This document shows, piece after piece, positions 21,551 through 31,189 of a stretch of DNA of 64,000 bases. Source of the DNA: Talpa occidentalis (lineage: Eukaryota > Chordata > Mammalia > Eulipotyphla > Talpidae); the NCBI RefSeq assembly GCF_014898055.3, contig NW_023601104.1:70787106-70851105 (forward strand). The letters run 5' to 3'. Each line of letters starts with the position of its first letter. Within the stretch, counting starts at the first letter, position 1. The translations under genes and the position numbers were made by a program. The notes beneath the pieces are model-generated. The model had not been told where the DNA came from, ran no database searches, and worked only from the letters and a program-made list of their open reading frames with translations.

Positions 21551-22168
21551 TTCCCAAATGTATATCTCTAGTCCCAAAGCCCTTCTGAGAACCAGATTCC
21601 TATATCCAGCTGCCCACTTGGATATCTAATCCACATCACAAATTTATCCTGTCCAACACAGAATTTTTTAATTCCCTCAATCTACTCCTCCCTAGTCTTC
21701 CCCACAGAAGTACATAATTACTTTCTTCTACCAAGATTCTCAGGATAAAAAATTTGGTGTTATCCGTCACTCCTTTCTTCCTTTGACAATAACCCCCATT
21801 CTCTCCATTCAAACCATTAGTTGTTTTTCCTTCCTACTACCAATCAGCTCAACATTCAAAATATATCTAAAACATGATCACTTCTCACCACCTCCATTGC
21901 CTTCCTTCTTATCCAAGTCACCATCATTTCTCATCCAAACTACTATACTTACCTCCCAGTTTTCTGCCTCCAATCATGTCCCCTATAGTCAATTCTCCAC
22001 AACACTACTAGAAGAACTATCCACAACCACAAATCCTCATATCATCTCCACTCAGATCCACTCAGATCCCCATCCAGTGAAACCATCCAGTATTTGTTTT
22101 TCTCCTTTTTTTCTTTATCATAGTCTACAAGGCATTTCATAATTTGGTCCCTGTTATCTTTTCAACCT
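20960..22168 (+). mobile_element. Old LINE 3' region (L2 / L1M-like)
   Basis: CT-rich non-coding text with ATTCCCAAATGTATATCTCT, ATATCCAGCTGCCCACTTGG, AAAATATATCTAAAACATGA, TTCTCACCACCTCCATTGCC, AGTCACCATCATTTCTCATCC and TCTACAAGGCATTTCATAAT reproduces the order of a widespread old mammalian LINE 3' part. A (TA)n tract at about 21493-21544 lies within it. The element continues at 22786 after the LTR. Open frames of 63-119 codons here are not genes. Confidence 0.65.
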
Positions 22169-22785
22169 TGTTGCATTGGGCAACACCACATTGACAAAGA
22201 TATGGGAGTTGAGGAGCAGGCTGCACAAGGCAGGATGCTGCTGAGAGCAAGATCCTGGCCACTTTTATTGATAGAATAATCACAGAGCATCAGCTACGTG
22301 TGTTAGGAGGACAAGGAGAAAAGGATGGGCAAAACTCAGAAATGTTATCTAGGGCTTGGGGGACATGAGTCTGCTGACCATATTATCAGCTTGATGATCA
22401 AGTGTTGTAATTGAAACTAGACCCCAGGCCCCCAGCCATGGTCTTAATCTTATCAACAACTCTTTCCACTGATCAGCTTCTGGAGTCCCTGGTCATAAAT
22501 CGGTCCTTGCCCCCCCTGGCCTTCCCAGTCATACCTCATGATATTTGAGTCGGGAGTAAGTTTATGCATCCATCCTCAGCCCCCCGGTTGTTCCTGGTCA
22601 TACCTCTTGATGCATACCCTTCCCAGAGTGATCAAGCTTTCTGTTCTTGATTGATAGGAAAGGCACCTTGTAAGGTTTGGCTCATATGACTGTGACTGGA
22701 CAGTTCTGACCTTTGTATAGGAATGCAGAACTGCAGGTAACCATAATGGTGGATGAACAGGCCATTTAAGTCTAGCAGACCCACA
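22169..22785 (-). mobile_element. Solo LTR, minus strand, nested in an old LINE
   Basis: The 617-bp block interrupts the old LINE. On the minus strand it starts TGTGGGTCTG and ends AATGCAACA, so it has TG...CA termini, and AACCT flanks it on both sides (22164-22168 and 22786-22790), a 5-bp target-site duplication. The minus-strand AATAAA at 22269-22264 lies about 95 bases before the 3' terminus, as in an LTR R region. The U3-like part has three degenerate units around CTGGTCATA (22490-22610). There is no internal viral sequence. The family is not recognised; a 5-bp duplication would fit ERVL-type elements. Confidence 0.75.
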
Positions 22786-22945
22786 AACCTCATCTCCTAA
22801 CATTCTCCTCTTCAATATTTGTACTCCAGCCCCACATCTTAATATTCCTCAAATGTACTAAACTCCTTTCTTCCTTGAAGATTTTGCACCTACTCATCCC
22901 CCAGCCTGACTCTATTCCCCCAGATCCCCCTCCACTTTAATTGAC
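22786..22945 (+). mobile_element. Continuation of the old LINE after the LTR
   Basis: AACCTCATCTCCTAACATTC...TGTACTCCAGCC continues the order interrupted at 22168, which is what fixes the LTR boundaries. Confidence 0.6.
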
Positions 22946-22963
22946 TACATTCTTTTACAAATT

Positions 22964-22978
22964 CTCACACACACACAT

Positions 22979-23018
<40 letters not shown>
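22964..23018. repeat. Compound (CA)n(GA)n microsatellite
   Basis: CA repeats with one ATA interruption pass directly into GA repeats. Confidence 0.95.
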
Positions 23019-23020
<2 letters not shown>

Positions 23021-23075
23021 TCACTCTCTAATCTATTTCCTGCTACATCTTTTTCAATACTTTCTACCTGACACG

Positions 23076-23077
<2 letters not shown>

Positions 23078-23112
<35 letters not shown>
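23078..23112. repeat. (TG)n microsatellite
   Basis: About 17 TG units; complementary to the CA tract 60 bases upstream, so the two could pair as an imperfect inverted repeat. Confidence 0.95.
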
Positions 23113-23113
<1 letters not shown>

Positions 23114-23400
23114 TATTTGTTTTAGAGGTTATAGGTTCAAACCTCTACAAATGGATGTTTTCATACCATGCCCACCACCAAAGCCCCAGGAATCTTCCAC
23201 CGTGGTCCACTGGGCCTCCTCAGTCCCCAGATCCCACACTGCCACCTTCCCCTTCTGGTTGCCTCAGTTTTACAATTAGGTGTCAAGGATTTGTTATTGG
23301 TTTGTTTTGTTTTTCTATATTCTACATATAAGTGAAAGCATCCAGTATTTGCTTTTCTCCTGACTTCACTTAGCATTATCCTCTCCAGTTCTATCTACAC
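23113..23400 (-). mobile_element. L1 3' UTR fragment, antisense
   Basis: AGAGGTTATAGGTTCAAACC, TTTTCTATATTCTACATATA and AGTGAAAGCATCCAGTATTTG are antisense L1 3' UTR/ORF2-end phrases. Confidence 0.65.
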
Positions 23401-23404
23401 TGTG

Positions 23405-23560
23405 ACAAATGGCCTTTCTATCCCACTCTGGAATGTAAACTCCATGAGGGCAAGAACTTTGTCTTGTTTACTACTCTATCCTCAAAATCAAAACAGATCC
23501 AGCTTATAGCAGTAGACTCTCAATAGATGGTAAGTGAATAAACAAACCAGTTTATCTTAA
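23405..23560 (+). mobile_element. L2-like 3' end
   Basis: TCTGGAATGTAAACTCCATG, AGGGCAAGAACTTTGTCTTG and ACTCTCAATAGATGG match the terminal part of L2-type elements (TGTAAGCTCCATGAGGGCAGG...TGCTCAATAAAT). Confidence 0.7.
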
Positions 23561-23564
23561 TCAT

Positions 23565-25965
23565 CTTAGTCCCTCCAGTGCTTATGTAAGTCCTGGTCCA
23601 TTAAAACTAATGAATAAATGAGTGATATGCTCGTCCAATAAATACCTCTTTGGGGATGAACATAAGAAAATATTTATTAAGTGTATTACACTCTTCAACT
23701 ATTTCATTCACATTTTAAATCATTTTACCTCTGCTGTAAATTTAATGCAGCATTGAATTTTCTTGACCTAAGTGGACAATGCCACATGTACTGAATAATA
23801 TAATTCCACATTGTGTAAATTTAATTTGGGAACAGATGAGGTATGCACGATTTCCTCCATTTGTATTATACCTAAATCTTACTTATATTTTGGACAGGTG
23901 GGATTCAATTCAAACACTTATAGTTCTTATATAAAGAGTATGTTCCAAATTATGTAAATATGTGTTTATGTATGTATATAAGTATATGTGTATAAAAATA
24001 AGTCCATTCCAGTTGAAACTTGTGCATGATATATCTTGTTCAGTTTCTATTATTATCTGTATTAGAATATATGTTGCCTTTGGCTCTTTCCTCTATTACC
24101 CATCCCTCCTAGAGCTTGTCAGAGCCACTTGTTTGGAAACACTTTAAGTCACTATTTAGGAACCCAGGCTGCCTATGCAGGAAATTAACACAATTCATGG
24201 AAAGAGGGTGGGGGGATACAGTTACTCTATCAGCTATGTGAGATGTAAAAGAAGTTGTTTTCATAGAGCTCTAAAAATCTGTCTGAATTTTTTTACCTCA
24301 TTAAATGGTGATCAGTCCAAGGTAGATACAATCACAATCTTAATGGCCAAAGCATGGGGAGGAAATAGGTCCAATTTCAGCAGGGGTCTGAGGGTAGGAA
24401 TAACATAACATAATAAAGAGTAAATTAAAACAAAGTCCAGTTCTATAAAGGCTCGTGACATAGTTCTGCTCAGTTGGGAATATTTTTTCTGGAGTTTCTC
24501 ATTTGCTCATTCTGAAGACACCTGAGAGTCTCTGGAGAATGAATCAGATTCATTTATTCTAAGTCAAAAGGTAACCTAAAACAATTCTCATGGGAATATG
24601 AAATAACTCACCAGGCTTTTAGCCTTAGACAAAAATATCCAAGAAGTTTGTGAAAGAGGAGACAATTGAATCACTTGGTCTGTTCCTTCTATACAGTGAT
24701 GCTCAAAAACTCAGTCTCACAGGTATTCAACTACTGGAATCTCCTTTTGGGGGAGTGTAATGTTGTCTGATGCTTTTTTCTGGACTCTGGGAGGCCATGC
24801 TAAAGATGCAGTGACAGGAATCACATGGACAGCTCCTTCCACAGTCTATACTGCCATGCTCATGACAGCAGCACATTCAGAGATTCAGGGATGGAAATCA
24901 TACCCAGAAAGCCAAAGCATGCTTCAAAGATGGGAAATACAGAGCTGCATCTCTTAGAAATAAGAAAGAAGGAAATAAGAATGGAAAAGGAAAAAAGAAA
25001 ATTGAGTACATGTTACCTGAGTGACCCCAAAATGCCCTGTTCCCAGGGTCAGAAAATGCACCTGAAGTTCCTAACCCCATGAATTCCAGCTTCAGCTGGC
25101 AACCAACAAAGGACTGCAGTCAACTCAGGCTTCAATGGACAGACTCCTGCGACCCAGACTTCCACATGACCTGGCTCCCTTCACTGTCCAACTTAGGAAA
25201 TGCCTCATGCATTTTATTACCTAACGGCCCACTGAGTTTGGGCTTCAACAAACTGTGTACTTTAGTTCTGGGACTTTTCAAAATCTGCCTTCTTTCCCTC
25301 CATTTGTGGGACAAATAGTGAATGTAGCTCAGAGATAGCTCAGTACATGTGAGGTTTGTTTGGGGATATAGCTGACCTGTGTTAAAAAGGTAACATAAAA
25401 GGGGCATAAATATGTTTTCTCCAGAAAGGACACATAAGAAAACTCAACGCAACTGTCTCTTTCATCCATCCTGAGAAAAAGATCCTCTGGATCTACAGAA
25501 GTGCTTACCTTTCTATAACACAGCTTGTGATTGGACTTAAAATCTGCTTTCTCACAAACAAAAACCCATGCCGCTCCTTGGATTAGTTAGCAGACACCAA
25601 ACAGTTAATATTCCGGGTGTAATGCACTCAGGATAAATTCCATCATGATTTCAATAGGAACCACTGTGAGTCACAGAGTGGCCTGGAATCATTCCTGAAT
25701 ACTCTGAAGTCTCCCGCTGGCTTTTTGGATGCACCTAATTTTCATGAAAGAAATGGACCTTATTGATGTGTAGTCACTCAGCATTTTGTCTTGATTCACA
25801 ACACAGCATCTGCCTATTCCCAGTGCCTGTATCAATTTCATTCTGGGCCTGTGTGAGCCTACCAGCAGTATGGTAGTCCTGACTATGAAACTTGATGCCA
25901 CTAGAATATGTAACAATAGCTACATACTTACATACTCCTGGCTATTTAATGTACTTTCATATATC
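23565..25965. other. Intronic DNA, nothing recognised
   Basis: No exon with homology that I can name. Frames of 60-91 codons around 24.2-25.4 kb show no known domain and lack consistent splice or codon signals. Confidence 0.45.
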
Positions 25966-25969
25966 AATT

Positions 25970-26090
25970 CATTGCTTCTGCACAGTGACCCTATGAGGTA
26001 TTTTTTCCCCAATTTTAGTGATGAGGAAATCAAAGCATGAAGATATTAACCAATCTACCCCGAGGTTAAATAACCTGTAATGGAGCGAGT
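25970..26090 (-). mobile_element. MIR remnant, antisense
   Basis: CCAATTTTAGTGATGAGGAAATC...TAACCAATCTACCCCGAGGTTA matches reversed MIR (GATGAGGAAACTGAGGC...TAAGTGACTTGCCCAAGGTCA). Confidence 0.65.
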
Positions 26091-26164
26091 GGAGGCCATG
26101 AAACAGTAAACAAATGCTATAAGCAGTAAATAGGTTTTAACATTGTGAATAATGTTAAGCTGTT

Positions 26165-26560
26165 AGTCATGGTACACTAAACTGCCACAACAAATAATCC
26201 CACACATGTAAGAGCTTAATACCGTGGCAGGATAACATCCTTGCTAATGTTATTGTTTTAGCACATATTTAAGTCAATGGGGCTGCTAGCCTCCATGTCA
26301 TCATTTAGGGACCCAGTTTCTCCCATCACATGACCATATCATACCCTAGGATCACATAGTTATCTGCAGCCAATGAGCCTAATGAGAAAGAACATGGATC
26401 AACTTAAATGGAAAGTCTTACGTGCCAGGCCTGGAAGAACCAGATATAATTTCTAGTCACACTCCACAGGAGATAACTTAGTCATAATACCACACCTCGG
26501 TCTAAGGAAAGCTGAAAAAATAAAGCTCACTTACATCCCCAAAAAAGGAAAGAGTGAATT
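26165..26560 (+). repeat. Old LTR-like interspersed repeat, family unassigned
   Basis: ACTGCCACAACAAATAATCC, ATCATTTAGGGACCCAGTTTC, GTGCCAGGCCTGGAAGAACC and CTAGTCACACTCCACAGGAG follow a known ancient repeat order (CATTCAGGGACCCAGGCT...GGGCCAGGCCTGGAAGTGG). Diverged. Confidence 0.5.
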
Positions 26561-26599
26561 TTGATGGAAACTAGCCATCTCTGCCTGCATCATACTCTC

Positions 26600-27800
26600 C
26601 AGTCACCTAATATCCCTGCATATTTTCCCCACATGTGAAACAAACTCACGCTTTCCCAAAGAGGGACTACCCAGTGTGTTGCTCTCTCACTGCACCAGAT
26701 GCTATTACAGGTGAGTTTGTTTCCATTTAATGGAAAGATGACTCCTTGTGGGTTAGTTGAAGACTGTCTGTCCCATATGCACCATCACTCCTTAGACAAC
26801 AGTAGAACAGGAATGAGATCATCAAAATACTCAAACCTCCTTTTTGGCAAAGTATAAGAGGCACATTTCAATAATAGAATCCTCATGGTAAATTTGGGAA
26901 CGCCCTTTGCCCTAGCAGTGAGGGAAGTTTCTGGACTTGACCTAGAAGATTTTCTCCAGGAGGAATTCCTTCATCCATTATGCTTGTCTTTCCCTGATTC
27001 AGATCTCTGGGAGGTTTTTTCCTAGTCCATTATCCTCCAGGACACACATCTGAAGTAGGCCTTAGGGAGTATGTCTTTCTTAGGGGTCCACAAAATTGCT
27101 GTCCAATTTTGGGGACTCAGTATTGTTTTATAGTCATAGTATATTTAGTCTAAGCTTAGAGTTTCATTGGAAATACAGCTATCTCAAAACTTACTAGACT
27201 TCTGGTTAGTTCCATGTGCCAGAAACCACATTCAAGACCAAATTACATCTGTCTTATTAAACATCCCTATTTTTATGCTTCCTGTAACCAATGTTTTATG
27301 CTTTCAAATTAGCAATAGCTACTCATAGGTCATATAGAGCAGGAGGCTTAGATAGGAGGAAATGCCATGGATCTTATCTTTAACTTGGAGCTCATTCTTT
27401 TGTTTAAATAGAGAAATGGATTTTAATTGTTCAAATCCTTTTGTAATTTTATCTTCTATTTGTAGAATCCAAAAATCGTTAATTTTCCAACTCCATAAGG
27501 CCATTAATATCTGCTATCTATCAATCTCTGCTGGAAAAAAAAAAAACTACCAATTCAGCTCCTTCCTTTCTTGTAACATCTTGCTAATCACAGCAAGAAA
27601 CAATTCACATTCTGTGTTTTATACTTTTTCTTTCAATGCAATAGACTCTAGAACTAGGTTTACCTTCCAGACAATAGTTTTGCAAAATGTTTTCCCACAT
27701 TTTGACATGGATCTCTACCTTTTTACTATTCCTTTTTCTTATCACCTGCCACTTAACACCTACACCAACAGCACACTTTCTTAAGGTTTTAATGATGATC
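26600..27800. other. Intronic DNA, nothing recognised
   Basis: No exon or clear repeat. A 140-codon + frame (27362-27784) has no recognisable domain, is Ser/Phe/Ile-rich as expected for T-rich intron sequence, and overlaps an opposite frame of similar quality. Confidence 0.4.
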
Positions 27801-27804
27801 ACAC

Positions 27805-28145
27805 AACACTTGATGGGCTAAGGTGCTATAACAAATAAACTCAAACATATAATGATTAGAGCCATTAGAATTCTATTTCTTGCTCATACAGCAAACCTAA
27901 GCAAATGTCAAGTTTGCTGAGATGATTCTGCTCCCTGTGATCATTCAAGGATTTATACTTTTCTTTCTTGTAACTCTGGCATTGTATAGGGCCCTGTAGG
28001 GTTTCATGCTAGATGATGGAAGAATACATAAGAGTAAGAAGCAGCAGCAATGGCGTGGGCCAGATGCAAGGCTGCTGCTTCATTTCTGTTCACACTTCCT
28101 TGGCAACAAGCTAGGACCTGGGCCACGCACTGTTGTAGGAGGTTA
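27805..28145 (+). repeat. Old LTR-like repeat, related to 26165
   Basis: GGGCTAAGGTGCTATAACAA, ATTCTATTTCTTGCTCATAC and CAAGGCTGCTGCTTCATTTC hint at the same repeat group. Weak. Confidence 0.35.
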
Positions 28146-28329
28146 GCTATATGCCCAAAGAATGGGCAAGTTGATTTTAATGGACTCTTAGAAATCTTCA
28201 CAATCACTAAGTTAAAATTCCTTACATTTCATACAACAGAACTACATAAACAATATAAACTGCACTAAACACCATATTTAACTATTTATTCAACTACACA
28301 TGGTATGCCTGCATTTCTAAAACTGGCCT

Positions 28330-28430
28330 GATAATCAGAAAAATGTATTAAAAATGCAGCATCTTTGGTCCATGCCAGGCATACTATATCAGATCCACTA
28401 ATAGAAAGAGCTGTAAATAAAAGTTTAACA
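28330..28430 (+). repeat. Possible MER5-type hAT fragment
   Basis: TGTATTAAAAATGCAGCATC...GATCCACTAATAGAAAG resembles the MER5 core (GTTAGAAATGCAGATTCTCAGG...CTACTGAATCAGAAA). Fragmentary. Confidence 0.35.
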
Positions 28431-29051
28431 AATATCCTAGGCATGTCTTATTAGATGGAACCTATTGAACTGCCATTTGATAGTTCAAAACCATTTAGAT
28501 AGCATAAGTTCAGAGAGTTCAATCTAGTATAATTTAGCAAGTTCAGAAAACCCTTCTCCATGCTATAAATGTGCCTATAAATCAAGTTAACAAGGTCAAT
28601 TCTATAATCAAACATTAATCAGTAATTAAATATTTGCATTTTCTTTCTTGATTGGAGCTTCTAACAGGAGAAATTGAATAGAACCGAAGAGGAGGGTAGA
28701 ACCTCTCTGAAACAGCTAGCAAATTCCTAAGTAAGGAACCAGACTGCATTTTTCAAAGATCTATGCCAAAAACTCATACATAGAGAAAGACCCTGGAAAA
28801 AAGAAACTACACAAGGCTGAGAATCAGAAAGAGCTGGGAGAGGGCTGGTGCCAGGTGGGGAGAGAAGCTTCCAAAACTCAGAACAGAGAAAAGCAGTAAT
28901 TGTAAAGCACGGCAGAAAGGAGACGAAGTAGGCAAACTCGATGTCCCTAACGCCAGCTACAGCGAGAAAGACCTCGGCGTGACTGGCAAAACCCAGCAAG
29001 TGTGAATCGCTGTTCACTGAGCCTGCTTCTGCAAAACAATAATCACCCCAA

Positions 29052-29363
29052 TATCAAAATCAACAAACAACTATGAACCAGAGACACTCTGTGGGGCTGG
29101 GGGTGGGGAAAGGAGGGGTTGGGGTCAAAATAAGGGGGTTGTAATTGTATGGGGAATATAAAAATAAAATTTAAATAAATTAAAAAAAAGAATAAATATA
29201 AGAAAGAAAATATCAAAATCAACAAACAACTATGAACCAGAGACACTCTATGGGGGGGTGGGGGGAGGGGAAAGAAGGGATTGGGGTCAAAATAAGGGGG
29301 TTGTAATTGTATGGGGAATATAAAAATAAAACTTAAATAAAAAAAGAACATTAAAAAAAAAAG
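29052..29363 (+). mobile_element. Tandem dimer of L1 3' ends in one target-site duplication
   Basis: Two head-to-tail copies of the young L1 3' terminus. Each has CAACAAACAACTATGAACC, AGAGACACTC, a G-rich tract, TTGTAATTGTATGGGGAATA and an A-rich tail. Copy 1 spans about 29053-29190, copy 2 about 29191-29340. The single flanking duplication ACAATAATCACCCCAA (16 bp, perfect) is at 29036-29051 and 29364-29379, with none between the copies, so both arrived in one event. Confidence 0.9.
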
Positions 29364-30084
29364 ACAATAATCACCCCAACTGTGAGACCTCCTGAGACAT
29401 CATTGAGGGATATTAGAGAAAACAGCCTCTTGTGAGAAGAAGCAAAGGAGTCTTAAGAGCAAGCACAGAGCTCGGGACTCTTGCGGTGGTTTTGGTACAG
29501 CCCTGTCTTGTTCTTCCATATCCACTCAGTCTACGATTATGAAATGAACATAAACATCAGTTTCTCCTCTGCGAATTCTGTTCTTCTTCATACTTTGACC
29601 TAATATTTGGGGACAAGGAGAAAAGAAAGTGGAAAATTGCCCAAAATTCAATTTCTCAGAGTCCAAAAAGAAAAGAAAAAAAAGCTTCTACTTGGGCTAG
29701 CATCTGGGTCCTGAAAAAGAGTAGCATGCAAATGCTGGAGAGGCAGAGATTTCATAACTGGGACTCAGGCACCATTATCTGGACAACGAATTGACAAGCA
29801 CTTCGCTAGTAAGGACCAAGCCTTCCTTTAGACTCTCTCCAGCTGTCTTAACACAAATTAGTAAATCAAACCTCAGAATTGATTCTTTTGACAAGAAGAA
29901 GGGGGAAAATGTTCTCTGTGGCCTGAGTAGAATTTATAATTAACAAAATCGCTTCCTGGTCCTTTTGTAGTACTATTTACAGCTTATTAATAAAATAGTA
30001 ATTTCCTAATATCAGATATTTAATGTATGTCAAGCCTGGTGTTGCCTTTGCTATCTTCTTTGAGTCTCACGTTATCTCTAGATA

Positions 30085-30190
30085 GTATCTTCATTTCGTA
30101 GACAAGAAAAGTGAAACTCAGAGAAGTGCCTTGTCCACTGTCACATGGCTAAGACATGGCAGAATTGGGATCCAAATCTGTCAGCTTAAA
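30085..30190 (-). mobile_element. MIR remnant, antisense
   Basis: AGAAAAGTGAAACTCAGAGA...GTCACATGGCTAAGACATGG...ATTGGGATCCAAATC is reversed MIR. Confidence 0.75.
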
Positions 30191-30400
30191 TGTTACCTCC
30201 TTAGCTAGACTGCCCTGAGTAAATTGTACTATTTTCAAAACCTGCTTATTTCCTGTCTAGTTATCATATTTGTTTATCTAATTTCATTGCTTATCTTCCC
30301 CTAAAATGCATAACAAAGGCAAGTTCTTTCTGTCTTGTTTACTCTTATGTCCCCAATATTAGGGAATGAACATACAGCATAATAAAATGGTCAACAGAAC
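30180..30400 (+). mobile_element. L2-like 3' end
   Basis: CAGCTTAAATGTTACCTCCT...AAATGCATAACAAAGGCAAG...CTTGTTTACTC...GGGAATGAACATA follows the L2 3' terminal order. Confidence 0.6.
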
Positions 30401-30734
30401 AGAAATGTCTATGGAATGAATGAATGACACATATCCAAGAGTCTCACAGTCTTAGCCACTACATCACACTAAAATTATCAACCCATATGAATAGTCAGGA
30501 TAATTTCTATGTTGAAATTTGATCCTCCCAACATCATAAAGACATATCCTAAGCATAATAACAAACATTCAGAAATATTACATTGACTTTGCTTAATATT
30601 TGTAAAACAATTTTATTTTACTAGGAAAAAAAATATTCCAAAAGGTATTGCTTCTAGTCAAACTTTAAACTTCTAAGTAATTTAGCAAGACAAAAAGTTA
30701 TTTTCCCAACTACATTAAAGATTCCTGTTTTTTC

Positions 30735-30962
30735 TCTGTTTTTGTGGATGCTATATACAAGAGACTAAAAGAAAATTTCACCAGAGACAGAGTGGGGAAA
30801 AGAACAGGCAGACTGACTGAATACACTGCTGAGGGGAGCAGTGGACAAGACAGGAGAGGTCTGCCGTGCCATGTGGATATCTCCCAGCTGGCTGGGATTG
30901 AACCCGCACTGCAGAGGCTGTGGACAGCCTCACAGTGCTTTGCTCAACTTCCTGAGCTTAAT
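30735..30962 (-). mobile_element. Old tRNA-derived SINE, minus strand
   Basis: TTTCACCAGAGACAGAGTGG, CAGGCAGACTGACTGAATAC and GCTGAGGGGAGCAG are reversed SINE body; the tRNA-like head (about 30890-30960) has decayed. No clear target-site duplication remains. Confidence 0.85.
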
Positions 30963-31039
30963 TAAGAAAAACAATAGGTCAACAATCTCCTTAAATTATA
31001 CCACATATAAAACTCCTAAGAATTTTGATGTTTATAAAA

Positions 31040-31185
31040 CAACTATTCAACTATGATGGAAGACTATGGGTGCCTTAGTGGTGAGAGCAGCATAGTAACA
31101 ACACCTAGAAGGTGTGATCCTATACCTCTAAATCATATACAATGTTGTAAACCAATGTTACCTCAATAAAAATAAAAATTTAATA
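31040..31185 (+). mobile_element. L1-type 3' end
   Basis: GCCTTAGTGGTGAGAGCAGC, GTTGTAAACCAATGTTACCT and CAATAAAAATAAAAATTTAA form a typical A-tailed retroposon end. Confidence 0.55.
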
Positions 31186-31189
31186 CAAT

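Noticed and set aside
24760..25082. Possible unknown exon around 24.8-25.1 kb
   Set aside because: Two overlapping frames without a known domain, no convincing acceptor/donor pair, and no conservation information.
27362..27784. 140-codon + strand frame
   Set aside because: No recognisable domain, composition expected from T-rich intron DNA, and overlapping minus-strand frames of similar quality.
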